Shown one piece after another: positions 1-6,268 of a stretch of 28,695 nucleotides of DNA. Location of the stretch: assembly GCA_002323325.1 (NCBI GenBank), contig DCQA01000019.1, forward strand, positions 1 through 28,695. Reading direction: 5' to 3'. The translations under genes and the position numbers were made by a program. The notes beneath the pieces were generated by a model that worked only from the letters and a program-made list of their open reading frames with translations, was not told the origin of the DNA and made no database searches. Source of the DNA: Coxiellaceae bacterium UBA1530 (GTDB lineage: Bacteria; Pseudomonadota; Gammaproteobacteria; Coxiellales; Coxiellaceae). The stretch's first letter is position 1; each line of letters begins with the position of its first letter.

Positions 1-262
1 CTATCATGTGATTAGCTCGGGTATTTGCCTGCTCAATGATCGATGCCGCTTCTGCTTTTGCCTCAGTACGCATTGCTTCAGATTGATAGTGAGCTAGCTC
101 GAGCTCTTTAACACCCTGCTCAGCGGCAGACAGACCATCAGCTATTTTTTGTTGGCGCTCTTCCATCGCCTTGATTAAGACAGGCCAAACAAACTTCATG
201 GTGAACCATATAAAGATCGCAAAAGTAATCATTTGGCCTAATATGGTTAAGTTCAAATTCAT
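1..262 (-). CDS. atpF: ATP synthase Fo subunit b, N-terminal part (runs off the left edge)
   Basis: Peripheral-stalk subunit b of the F1Fo-ATP synthase, anchored in the inner membrane and holding F1 against rotation. The visible part starts MNLNLTILGQMITFAIFIWF, a single N-terminal membrane segment (about residues 5-27), followed by FVWPVLIKAMEERQQKIADG and then the charged Ala/Glu/Gln-rich helix expected of the stator dimer. This is the usual AtpF pattern. The start ATG (262-260) is preceded by a GGGGT ribosome binding site about nine bases away and lies 25 bp after atpE. Only about 87 codons are present; the rest of atpF and the F1 genes should lie to the left of the window. The family assignment is firm. 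Confidence 0.96.
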   Translation of the reverse strand, partial: MNLNLTILGQMITFAIFIWFTMKFVWPVLIKAMEERQQKIADGLSAAEQGVKELELAHYQSEAMRTEAKAEAASIIEQANTRANHMI

Positions 263-287
263 AGTTGTTTACCCCAAATTGATTAAA

Positions 288-602
288 TTAACCGGCCGCT
301 ATCATCATATGAACTTTACTAAGTGCCGGAGTTAATGCGGGCATAAAAACAGCTGGGGAGAACAACATTAAGAAACCCATAACCAAGCCAATCACCGCAA
401 AAGCATCTAACAAGCCAGCCATTAGGAACATGTTTCCCATTAACATTGACTTTAATTCTGGTTGACGTGCAATTCCCTCAAGAAACTTACCACCTAACAA
501 ACCAAAACCTATCGCGGTGCCCATTGAAGGTATACCAATCATCAACGCAGCCGCTATAAAAATATTGCCGTATAATCCAACCAGTGTATGTATAATATCC
601 AT
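288..602 (-). CDS. atpE: ATP synthase Fo subunit c (rotor ring proteolipid)
   Basis: Subunit c forms the rotating membrane ring that carries protons. It shows the two-helix hairpin with the polar loop ARQPE and the GGKFLEG motif; the essential carboxylate is Asp66 in LLDAF. I chose the second of two adjacent ATGs (602): AAGGAG stands six bases before it but only three before the ATG at 605. At 104 residues it is longer than the usual 79-85, with about 20 extra residues after helix 2 (FSPAVFMPALTPALSKVHMM). Aligning GGKFLEG with E. coli puts a proline (P25) at E. coli position 20 and an alanine (A69) at position 64, the reverse of E. coli (A20, P64). It sits between atpB and atpF in the usual order. 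Confidence 0.95.
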   Translation of the reverse strand: MDIIHTLVGLYGNIFIAAALMIGIPSMGTAIGFGLLGGKFLEGIARQPELKSMLMGNMFLMAGLLDAFAVIGLVMGFLMLFSPAVFMPALTPALSKVHMMIAAG

Positions 603-636
603 CATATGCTCCTTGTTTTAATAAAAAATTATTCGA

Positions 637-1425
637 TTAGTGGGTTTCGTGCGCCATACTTAAATACACAATTGTCAGCATCATAAAGATGAACGCTTGA
701 ATTGTTATAATCAAAATATGAAAGATCGCCCAAATACCACCCGGTATCCACTGTAACCAAAAAGGTATTAAAGCGGCCACTAAAACGAAAATTAATTCAC
801 CTGCGAATAAATTACCAAAGAGTCGCAACGCCAAGGACAATGGCTTAGCAACCTCTTCAACTATTCTAAAAAATACATTAACCGGAATCAGATACCAACC
901 GAATGGCTTTGATAAAATTTCTATTAATAAATTCTTAGCACCTTTTGCTTTAAAGTTGTAGTAGATGATCATGGCAAATACGGTTAAGGCTAAGGCGATT
1001 GGCAGATTGATATCAGCAGTTGGAACTGCACGGAAATGCGTAATACCAACAACAGCGAAAAGTCGAGGGAGAAGATCAACAGGCAATAAATCCATGAGAT
1101 TCATCAAAAAGACCCAAAAGAAGATCGTTAAAGCCATTGGGGCAATAACTGGATTTTCCCCATGAAAAACCTGCTTTGTCATGCTATCAACCATCTCAAT
1201 AGCATACTCAACAAAATTCTGTAGCTTTCCTGGAGTACCCACAACAGCACGACGCGCCACCCAGTAAAATAACCCTAAAATTCCAGCACCCAGCAAAAAA
1301 GAAACTAACAGGGTATCGAGGTTAAAAACCCAAAAACTCCCCAGTGAAACATCACCAACTGGATGCTGCCAATTCGTTAAATGGTGCTGGATGTATTCCG
1401 TTGAAGTTATTTTTTCTTTACCCAT
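637..1425 (-). CDS. atpB: ATP synthase Fo subunit a (proton half-channels)
   Basis: Subunit a provides the proton access channels next to the c-ring in the inner membrane. The 262-residue length and several hydrophobic segments are normal. The essential arginine is Arg201 in PLSLALRLFGNLFAGELIF (E. coli R210), with Glu210 and Gln243 at the positions matching E. coli E219 and Q252. The C-terminus (FHILIITIQAFIFMMLTIVYLSMA) is almost identical to the E. coli motif as I remember it. ATG at 1425. The gene starts 16 bp after atpI, and 34 bp separate its end from the atpE start. Nothing is missing. Confidence 0.97.
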   Translation of the reverse strand: MGKEKITSTEYIQHHLTNWQHPVGDVSLGSFWVFNLDTLLVSFLLGAGILGLFYWVARRAVVGTPGKLQNFVEYAIEMVDSMTKQVFHGENPVIAPMALTIFFWVFLMNLMDLLPVDLLPRLFAVVGITHFRAVPTADINLPIALALTVFAMIIYYNFKAKGAKNLLIEILSKPFGWYLIPVNVFFRIVEEVAKPLSLALRLFGNLFAGELIFVLVAALIPFWLQWIPGGIWAIFHILIITIQAFIFMMLTIVYLSMAHETH

Positions 1426-1441
1426 ACCCAGAAAACCTACT

Positions 1442-1849
1442 TTACTTTTGATTTGGAACTAACGACGCCAATATCAAACTCACACTCACCAACGAAACTC
1501 CTATGAGCAACGCAATGATATTCAATGAAAAACATACCAGGAAGAATAACGCCATACCAGCACTTAATAACAATTTAAACGCTTCACCTAAATAAAACAC
1601 TGCCAGGATAGAAGAACTACTCCTCGCTCGCGAGCGTGACAAAAAAACTAAAGCGAATAGTGCGTTAGGTAGCAAAACAGCAATACCCCCCAAGAACACT
1701 GAAAGTGCCACAAAGTGACCATAAAATAGCCAGGAAATAATGGTTGCAATGGTCATCACAATCAACTGGGTTGCAATAATGCGCTTAGGCGTTATTGGAA
1801 ATACACTTCGAGCAGGTGTTTGCTGCAAGTGATGACAATTCGCCGACAT
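1442..1849 (-). CDS. atpI: ATP synthase subunit I (AtpI), assembly-related membrane protein
   Basis: Small membrane protein encoded first in the atp operon; family members are thought to help c-ring assembly or magnesium supply and are not part of the final enzyme. The 135 residues contain four hydrophobic segments (about 25-45, 48-70, 83-105, 107-130). It has the family pattern of a basic N-terminal tail followed by ATQLIVMTIATIISW and GGIAVLLPNALFALVF. ATG at 1849 with AAAGGG nine bases upstream. Primary sequence is poorly conserved in this family, so position in front of atpB supports the call. A good promoter lies about 30 bases upstream of the start. Confidence 0.88.
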   Translation of the reverse strand: MSANCHHLQQTPARSVFPITPKRIIATQLIVMTIATIISWLFYGHFVALSVFLGGIAVLLPNALFALVFLSRSRARSSSSILAVFYLGEAFKLLLSAGMALFFLVCFSLNIIALLIGVSLVSVSLILASLVPNQK

Positions 1850-1878
1850 ATTGTGTAGCCCTTTGATAATTGACGGCG

Positions 1879-1907
1879 AGTATAAAGGCTTTCAGGGGTT
1901 TGTGCAA
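1879..1907 (-). promoter_or_regulatory. Sigma-70 promoter of the atp operon
   Basis: On the minus strand, TTGCAC (1907-1902) and TATACT (1884-1879) are separated by exactly 17 bases, followed by a short leader to atpI. This is the best promoter match in the left part of the window. It suggests the atp genes can be transcribed independently of parAB. Confidence 0.75.
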
Positions 1908-1970
1908 TGGCTAAGCGATTGGTTATACATACAGAGTGGTCAAAAAATTTACTAAAAAAACCACCTTAGA

Positions 1971-2000
1971 TTATCGGCTAGTATTCAATTTAGTCGATAA
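1971..2000 (-). terminator. Stem-loop between the small membrane-protein gene and atpI
   Basis: Arms 1971-1980 and 1991-2000 pair over 10 bp with one G-T wobble around a 10-base loop. On the minus strand it lies just after the 55-aa gene. The nearest T-run (seven T) starts about 11 bases after the stem, so it is a weak intrinsic terminator at best and could be an operon attenuator or processing site. Confidence 0.35.
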
Positions 2001-2033
2001 CACAACCATGAATAAATACCTCATATCAGAGCT

Positions 2034-2201
2034 CTATGCTAAGTGCTCTTCCTCTTCAGCACGCGCCGAATGTTTTTCAAAAAATTCCCCACTACGAAAT
2101 ACAGGCTTGCCCGACTCACACTCACCCATGTAATGCATAACGCGCAGCCCAATGACAAAACCAACGATAAAAACAATAATAAAAAATAAACCTAGCTTCA
2201 C
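2034..2201 (-). CDS. Small single-pass membrane protein of unknown function
   Basis: A 55-residue protein: one hydrophobic segment (about residues 3-19, LGLFFIIVFIVGFVIGL), then a charged tail with CESGKPVFRSGEFFEKHSARAEEEEHLA that includes one cysteine and an acidic end. I chose the GTG at 2201 because AGGAG stands six bases upstream. An in-frame ATG at 2240 would add 13 residues but overlaps the end of parB by 26 bases and has no better ribosome site. It sits between parB and atpI on the same strand, 13 bp after parB. I do not recognise the family. The strong ribosome site, the membrane topology and the operon position support a real gene. Confidence 0.65.
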   Translation of the reverse strand: MKLGLFFIIVFIVGFVIGLRVMHYMGECESGKPVFRSGEFFEKHSARAEEEEHLA

Positions 2202-2214
2202 GACACGCTCCTGA

Positions 2215-3132
2215 CTATTGAATCTTTCCCAAAATTCCATCTAGCTCATCCACACTGTTGTAATGAACCACTAACTGCCCCTTACCTTTAGGCTGATGAC
2301 GAATCACGACACGTGCGCATAGTCTGTCGGATAAATCATGCTGTAATTTTTTAATGTTTGGGTCCACCTCCACAGGGATGGATGTTTGAGAATCTTTCCC
2401 ATCAATCAACCCCTTCACCCAAGCTTCAGCCTGCCTTACAGATAACTCACGCGCAATAATCCCTTTTGCAACATCAACTTGCCGACCACCCTCTAGTGAT
2501 AGCAAAGCTCTTGCGTGCCCCATATCTAACTGACCACCCTCGACCATTGCCTTTACAGCGGGCTCCAGTCTTAACAAACGCACCAAGTTGGTTACTGCAG
2601 CGCGAGACTTCCCCACCACATCAGCAACTTCCTGATGGGTTAGAGAAAACTCGTCTAACAAACGATTCAATGCAACAGCCTCTTCCATAGCATTCAAGTC
2701 TTCTCGCTGTATGTTCTCAATTAGTGACATCGCTATCGCAGCGTCATCTGCCAACTCTCTGACAATGGCCGGAACCTCTTTCAAACCCGCCAAACGTGCA
2801 GCCCTCCAGCGTCGCTCTCCAGCTATGAGCTCGTAACCATGGCTAGTCTTACGCACAACGATTGGCTGTATGACTCCTTGAGAACGAATTGATTGAGCAA
2901 GCTCATCCAGCGCGCCAGGGGCAAACTGAGTACGTGGCTGATAGCGTCCCGCAACAACTTGATCAACATCCAACTGACGAAGAGAAGACTGAGTAGCGCT
3001 AGCATCGGCCAACTGGTCATTATTTATGCCGACAACACCTCCGTCAACAACAACAGTGGTATCCACCTCTTGCAGCAACTCACCTAAACCTAAGTCACTT
3101 AAACCTCGACCTAAACCTCTTTTTTTCTGCAT
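2215..3132 (-). CDS. parB: Chromosome-partitioning protein ParB
   Basis: Centromere-binding CTPase clamp of the ParABS system, loading at parS sites near the origin and directing origin segregation. The 305 residues follow the standard plan: an N-terminal KKRGLGRGL segment that usually contacts ParA, the ParB/Srx domain with YQPR and the CTP-binding GERRWRA motif, ENIQREDLNAMEEA, a helix-turn-helix (LTHQEVADVVGKSRAAVTNL) that reads parS, and a C-terminal dimerisation domain. Its ATG overlaps the parA TGA by one base (TGATG), so the two are translationally coupled. Two parS-like sites lie inside recF in this window (26800 and 27430). Confidence 0.96.
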   Translation of the reverse strand: MQKKRGLGRGLSDLGLGELLQEVDTTVVVDGGVVGINNDQLADASATQSSLRQLDVDQVVAGRYQPRTQFAPGALDELAQSIRSQGVIQPIVVRKTSHGYELIAGERRWRAARLAGLKEVPAIVRELADDAAIAMSLIENIQREDLNAMEEAVALNRLLDEFSLTHQEVADVVGKSRAAVTNLVRLLRLEPAVKAMVEGGQLDMGHARALLSLEGGRQVDVAKGIIARELSVRQAEAWVKGLIDGKDSQTSIPVEVDPNIKKLQHDLSDRLCARVVIRHQPKGKGQLVVHYNSVDELDGILGKIQ

Positions 3133-3947
3133 CAGCTCACCCCCTCTGTCATTAACCCTGTCTGATTCGCTTTTACAGGATTCAATTTACGATGACGTCG
3201 TAACAATTCACTCGCCAGTGCTAAGTAAGCAATGGCTCCCTGAGAGCGCTTATCATAATGCACTACTGGAATTCCATGACTAGGCGCCTCAGCTAAGCGA
3301 ACATTCCTTGGAATCACCGTATGATAAACCTGCTTAGAAAAGTGCATTAATAACTGCTCGGACACTTCCGATGTTAATCGATTACGGCCGTCATACATTG
3401 TGCGCAACAATCCTTCTATCTTTAACGAGGGATTCACTGCCTTTTTTATTCTATCGATACTCGCCAATAAGCTTGTTAGGCCCTCTAATGCATAATATTC
3501 ACATTGAATTGGAACTAAAACACTATCAGCAGCCACCAAACCATTGACCGTTAACATATTCAATGACGGAGGACAATCGATAAAAATAAAATCATACTGC
3601 CCTTCCAAGGCCTGCAAGGCATTCGCCAATGACTGGTCTCGATTATCAGATCGTAATAAACGCACCTCTGCTACAGTTAAATCGCCATTAGAAGGTAATA
3701 AGGCGAAATTCCATCGCGTTTCAACCAACGCTTCTGATGCAGTGCATTCCCCTAATAATACCTCGTTAATTGTATTATCAAGCTGCTGCTTATTGACACC
3801 ACTACCAACCGTTGCACTTCCTTGAGGGTCTAAATCAACTAACAACACACGCTGCTTCATGAGCGACAACGATGCTGCCAGATTGATTGATGTTGTGGTT
3901 TTAGCGACGCCTCCTTTTTGATTTGCCACTGCAATTATTTTAGCCAT
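3132..3947 (-). CDS. parA: Chromosome-partitioning ATPase ParA (Soj)
   Basis: ATP-dependent, nucleoid-binding partner of ParB that drives origin movement. It has 271 residues, typical of chromosomal ParA/Soj. The deviant Walker A is KGGVAKTTT (residues 11-19), with the signature lysine K11 and catalytic lysine K16. The usual glycine before that lysine is alanine, a variant I believe occurs in some family members. Walker B-like FIFIDCPPSLNMLTVN and the C-terminal PRNVRLAEAPSHG motif are intact. ATG 3947 overlaps the rsmG TAA by one base (TAATG). Confidence 0.96.
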   Translation of the reverse strand: MAKIIAVANQKGGVAKTTTSINLAASLSLMKQRVLLVDLDPQGSATVGSGVNKQQLDNTINEVLLGECTASEALVETRWNFALLPSNGDLTVAEVRLLRSDNRDQSLANALQALEGQYDFIFIDCPPSLNMLTVNGLVAADSVLVPIQCEYYALEGLTSLLASIDRIKKAVNPSLKIEGLLRTMYDGRNRLTSEVSEQLLMHFSKQVYHTVIPRNVRLAEAPSHGIPVVHYDKRSQGAIAYLALASELLRRHRKLNPVKANQTGLMTEGVS

Positions 3948-4591
3948 TATTTTATTCCTATTTGCTCGATGACAACAACATGCCTCTCTGCATGCAAACC
4001 AGGCACTGTAATGGGTATAGTTTTATAAGGTAACGAAATAGATTGTAATTCATCTCGTGGATACGCCCCCTTCATCAACACCCACTGCCCCTTATCTTTT
4101 AGTAACGGTCGAGTCCATCGCAATAGATTCGACAAAGTACTCACTGCTCGCGCCATAATAACATCAAACATTGGAATATGGGACAACTGCTCCACCCGTG
4201 TATGGCGCACCTCCACATTTGACAATCCCAGCTCTTGAGTTGCATGCATTAAAAATCGTGTTTTCTTACTATTACTATCCACCAATACAAATTTTTTTTC
4301 ACGACAAGCAATGGCTAATGGCACACCCGGAACGCCACCGCCCGTGCCAACGTCCAGGATAAAATCACCGCTCAGATAGGGAATGATAGATAAACTATCC
4401 ATCAAATGATGCGTCACCATTTTTTGAAAATCACGAATAGCCGTTAAATTATGTGTACGATTCCATTTCTCGAGCAACACTAAATAAGTAATCATCTGCT
4501 GCTGTTGCTCTAAACTCAGCAAACAATCCAAATCATCAATACCGCTTACCAACTGCTGACGCATGACGTCGTGTTCTTCAGTCATCTCCAC
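3947..4591 (-). CDS. rsmG: 16S rRNA (guanine-527 N7) methyltransferase RsmG
   Basis: SAM-dependent enzyme that methylates G527 of 16S rRNA (GidB family). The SAM-binding motif is DFILDVGTGGGVPGVPLAIA, close to the family DVGTGxGxPGIPL pattern, followed by FVLVDSNSKKTRFL. The HNLTAIRD segment near the N-terminus is also typical. The length (about 212-214) is normal. I give the start as GTG 4591, which directly follows the gntR stop and has GGGGAG nine bases upstream. ATG 4585 is an equally possible start two residues in. In most gammaproteobacteria rsmG follows mnmG directly; here gntR and about 1 kb intervene. Confidence 0.94.
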   Translation of the reverse strand: MEMTEEHDVMRQQLVSGIDDLDCLLSLEQQQQMITYLVLLEKWNRTHNLTAIRDFQKMVTHHLMDSLSIIPYLSGDFILDVGTGGGVPGVPLAIACREKKFVLVDSNSKKTRFLMHATQELGLSNVEVRHTRVEQLSHIPMFDVIMARAVSTLSNLLRWTRPLLKDKGQWVLMKGAYPRDELQSISLPYKTIPITVPGLHAERHVVVIEQIGIK

Positions 4592-5278
4592 CTACCAATA
4601 CTCCCCCCAATCTTGATGCACCCTTAAATTTGCCTGCTCAATGATGCCATGCCACTGATTCAATACGGACTCGGACCGCCGATCAGGAAGATGATCCATA
4701 ATACCCTCATAATCTCGAGCCCAATCTAACACAGCCACTGATAAATTGTGAGTCCGGGCATATACAGAATGCGCATAACGCAAGCGATGTTGCACAAAAT
4801 TACGATAAACGCTGGCTAGCCATGGCTGATGCCCAACATGACAAAGAGCTTCCATAAATCTCAGGTAACGATCACACCATCCCGACAATGCACCACCATC
4901 TTCTCTATGAATTTTTTGCTCGTACTTTAACAGTCGATAAAAAGCTCCAACACAATCAGCCTCCCAAGTGTCATCTGCAGACTCCATTGCCGAACGAATC
5001 AACCCAAGCTCCATAGACCGTCGCACCTGCATCAGCTCACTCCAGCCTTGCAATGAGATCGGCGCCACCCAAAAACCCTTGAGCGGCTGGGCCTCTACCC
5101 AGCGCTCACCTATTAGTTGATTCAATGCCTCACGCACAGGCGTTCCACCCATATCATAGCGTTGCTTTAATTTCTCAATATTCAACCGTTGCCCAGGGTA
5201 AAAACCAGCAGAAACAATATCATCACGCAACAAGCGAACTGCCCGCTCCGTTAATGATAATTGCTCCCCTTGATACAT
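4592..5278 (-). CDS. GntR-family transcriptional regulator (FadR/FCD type)
   Basis: DNA-binding regulator of 228 residues. The N-terminal winged helix (about 8-75) ends with GGTPVREALNQLIGERWVEA, the classic GntR recognition-helix and wing pattern. The C-terminal helical part resembles an FCD ligand domain, but the usual metal-binding DxxFH is DRYLRFM here, so the metal site looks changed and the ligand cannot be guessed. ATG 5278 was chosen because GGAG lies seven bases upstream; a GTG three bases earlier is only four bases from it. The TAG stop abuts the rsmG start, so rsmG-parA-parB probably share its transcript. Two identical palindromes upstream are likely its own operators. Confidence 0.88.
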   Translation of the reverse strand: MYQGEQLSLTERAVRLLRDDIVSAGFYPGQRLNIEKLKQRYDMGGTPVREALNQLIGERWVEAQPLKGFWVAPISLQGWSELMQVRRSMELGLIRSAMESADDTWEADCVGAFYRLLKYEQKIHREDGGALSGWCDRYLRFMEALCHVGHQPWLASVYRNFVQHRLRYAHSVYARTHNLSVAVLDWARDYEGIMDHLPDRRSESVLNQWHGIIEQANLRVHQDWGEYW

Positions 5279-5299
5279 CACTTAACTCCATCACAACAT

Positions 5300-5311
5300 T
5301 AAAGACCCTTA
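5300..5311. repeat. 12-bp direct repeat TAAAGACCCTTA, copy 1
   Basis: An exact second copy is at 5877-5888, 577 bases away. The two copies enclose both palindromes, the plus-strand promoter, the short ORF and the hairpin block. They could be a target-site duplication, a repeated regulatory site, or chance. Confidence 0.45.
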
Positions 5312-5332
5312 TAGCGAATCTTTTATACTATA

Positions 5333-5346
5333 AATCATCGATGATT
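5333..5346. promoter_or_regulatory. Putative GntR operator, copy 1 (AATCATCGATGATT)
   Basis: A perfect 14-bp palindrome, repeated exactly 38 bp away at 5371. It lies just upstream of a minus-strand TATAGT/AGTATA block (about 5325-5332) that could be the gntR -10 region. A bound regulator here would block gntR transcription. Divergent palindromes next to a GntR gene are typical of autoregulation; that this protein binds is inferred. Confidence 0.65.
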
Positions 5347-5367
5347 AAAAATATAGTCGAAAAAAAC

Positions 5368-5396
5368 TTGAATCATCGATGATTAATGAGTATACT
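5368..5396 (+). promoter_or_regulatory. Rightward sigma-70 promoter overlapping an operator
   Basis: TTGAAT (5368-5373) and TATACT (5391-5396) are separated by exactly 17 bases. The second palindrome occupies the spacer. Transcription would start near 5403 and run through the short ORF at 5425 into the hairpin block. Confidence 0.7.
5371..5384. promoter_or_regulatory. Putative GntR operator, copy 2 (AATCATCGATGATT)
   Basis: Identical to the palindrome at 5333 and placed between the -35 and -10 boxes of the rightward promoter, the typical position for a repressor site. With copy 1 it would let one regulator control both divergent transcripts. Confidence 0.68.
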
Positions 5397-5424
5397 ATTT
5401 TTGAAGTTAAGCAACGGAGTGCTC

Positions 5425-5808
5425 ATGCCATTAATAAGACCCCATACTGTCTGCTCCTATTTGTCGGTTAAAGGAACAGCACACAACGGTTCTTCTTTAT
5501 TGTCTCGGATGATCACATGCACCTACGCAACTGATAGGTACTGCCAAACTTCATTACCGCGCTGTAATACTAAAATCACACGATCCGATAGCACTGCTAG
5601 TAACGAAAATAAACTTTCTGCTCAGCGCACTATTGGCTTTTTAGTAAAGCGCCATTCCAGGGGAGGTTGCAGACTAAACGTATATCCAGGGGAGCCTGAC
5701 AAATCGTCAGAGCGGGATACGTTCAGCCTACAACCGGCCCCACCTCGAACTTTCGTGGCGAAGGTGGGAGGGAATAGACAGGTTTGCGCAACGACCCACA
5801 ATCGATAG
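5425..5808 (+). CDS. Unrecognised short ORF, possibly running into a repeat element
   Basis: The ATG at 5425 has CGGAG five bases upstream and follows the strong rightward promoter, so translation here is plausible. The frame encodes 127 residues. The first 70 or so are rich in Ser, Thr and Cys, with no recognised domain, signal peptide or membrane segment. From about codon 78 the frame is simply the hairpin block at 5656-5806, so the C-terminal half probably reflects an element inserted into or next to the gene. It may be a truncated gene, a short regulatory ORF on a leader RNA, or not coding at all. An in-frame ATG at 5386 has no ribosome site and lies upstream of the likely transcription start. 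Confidence 0.3.
   Translation: MPLIRPHTVCSYLSVKGTAHNGSSLLSRMITCTYATDRYCQTSLPRCNTKITRSDSTASNENKLSAQRTIGFLVKRHSRGGCRLNVYPGEPDKSSERDTFSLQPAPPRTFVAKVGGNRQVCATTHNR
5665..5735 (-). repeat. Hairpin 1 of a structured element (long imperfect stem with nested hairpin)
   Basis: Outer arms 5665-5687 and 5714-5735 pair along almost their whole length. Nested arms 5696-5700 and 5706-5710 (CTGAC/GTCAG) pair perfectly. The three mismatches in the outer stem are all A-C on the plus strand and all G-U on the minus strand, so RNA made from the minus strand would have a continuous stem. A direct repeat TCCAGGGGAG occurs at 5656-5665 and 5685-5694, flanking arm one. Confidence 0.7.
5739..5768. repeat. Hairpin 2 of the structured element
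   Basis: CCCACCTCG (5739-5747) pairs with CGAAGGTGGG (5759-5768) with one bulged base around an 11-base loop. It begins three bases after hairpin 1. GC content is clearly higher than in the flanking genes. Confidence 0.65.
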
Positions 5809-5848
5809 CAGCACAATGCCACGTCAATGTGCTCTGCAACGACCTGTC
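5777..5848. repeat. Hairpin 3 of the structured element
   Basis: GACAGGTTTGC (5777-5787) pairs with the 13 bases at 5836-5848 over 11 bp, leaving only a CG bulge (5840-5841). Inside it AGCACA (5810-5815) pairs perfectly with TGTGCT (5828-5833). The 9-mer GCAACGACC occurs directly repeated at 5788 and 5836. No terminator T-run follows on either strand. Confidence 0.65.
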
Positions 5849-5876
5849 TTCCTCTTTCAATCGATTAACCGTAAGC

Positions 5877-5888
5877 TAAAGACCCTTA
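5877..5888. repeat. 12-bp direct repeat TAAAGACCCTTA, copy 2
   Basis: Exact copy of 5300-5311. It lies 32 bases before the ATA codon of the following ORF and 28 bases after hairpin 3. Confidence 0.45.
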
Positions 5889-5920
5889 CTCTCAAATAGA
5901 ACATCATCAGGAGAGCTTCA

Positions 5921-6268
5921 ATACAATCAAACTCACTCCATCAAGCAAAACAAAAAATCATTGCTTTTGCCTGTTTACTGAACTTTAACGATAGCCAAAT
6001 AGAAAGCATCCAAATTTTACTTAACTCTGCAGAAAAGATCAGCGATCTGACAGAGCACGTACAAGGGTTATTTAGGGTAAACCCAGAGGAACAACAAGAC
6101 TTACTGAAAGACTTCCAACAATTTTATGTACCAGGTCTCAAACGTAGAATCACACTTAGTCTATTTGGAGAAAGAAGAACCCCGCAACAGCTTCTAATCG
6201 ACGCAATCACGCACCCTGGCTGCGCAACCGATCTTGCGATACACGCTATGCTGGAAAAAGCTCCTTGA
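5921..6268 (+). CDS. 115-codon ORF with ATA in the start position; function unknown
   Basis: An open frame runs from a stop at 5897 to TGA at 6266-6268 with no ATG, GTG or TTG at its beginning. AGGAG (5909-5913) stands exactly seven bases before an ATA codon at 5921, where a start codon would be expected. The frame from there is uninterrupted for 115 codons and looks like a soluble helical protein: QAKQKIIAFACLLNFNDSQI, then an acidic EKISDLTEHVQG stretch, a basic LKRRITLSLFGERR patch and an ALEK-like helical end. I do not recognise it. It converges on mnmG with 28 bp between stops. Either ATA is used as a rare start or the start codon was lost recently (ATG to ATA). Confidence 0.55.
   Translation: MQSNSLHQAKQKIIAFACLLNFNDSQIESIQILLNSAEKISDLTEHVQGLFRVNPEEQQDLLKDFQQFYVPGLKRRITLSLFGERRTPQQLLIDAITHPGCATDLAIHAMLEKAP

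Noticed and set aside
965..1165. Plus-strand ORF inside atpB
   Set aside because: A shadow of a well-conserved gene; biased Lys/Arg/Ala composition and no ribosome site.
5282..5424. oriC at the gntR divergent region
   Set aside because: Despite its position next to mnmG/rsmG it holds no DnaA boxes; the palindromes are better explained as regulator operators.
5622..5822. 66-codon minus-strand ORF over the hairpin block
   Set aside because: Its codons are the palindromic repeat itself; there is no ribosome site and no plausible protein. I treat the block as structured nucleic acid.
5665..5848. Integron attC site or retron-type RNA
   Set aside because: The attC core GTTRRRY/RYYYAAC is not present at the ends and there is no integrase or reverse transcriptase gene nearby.
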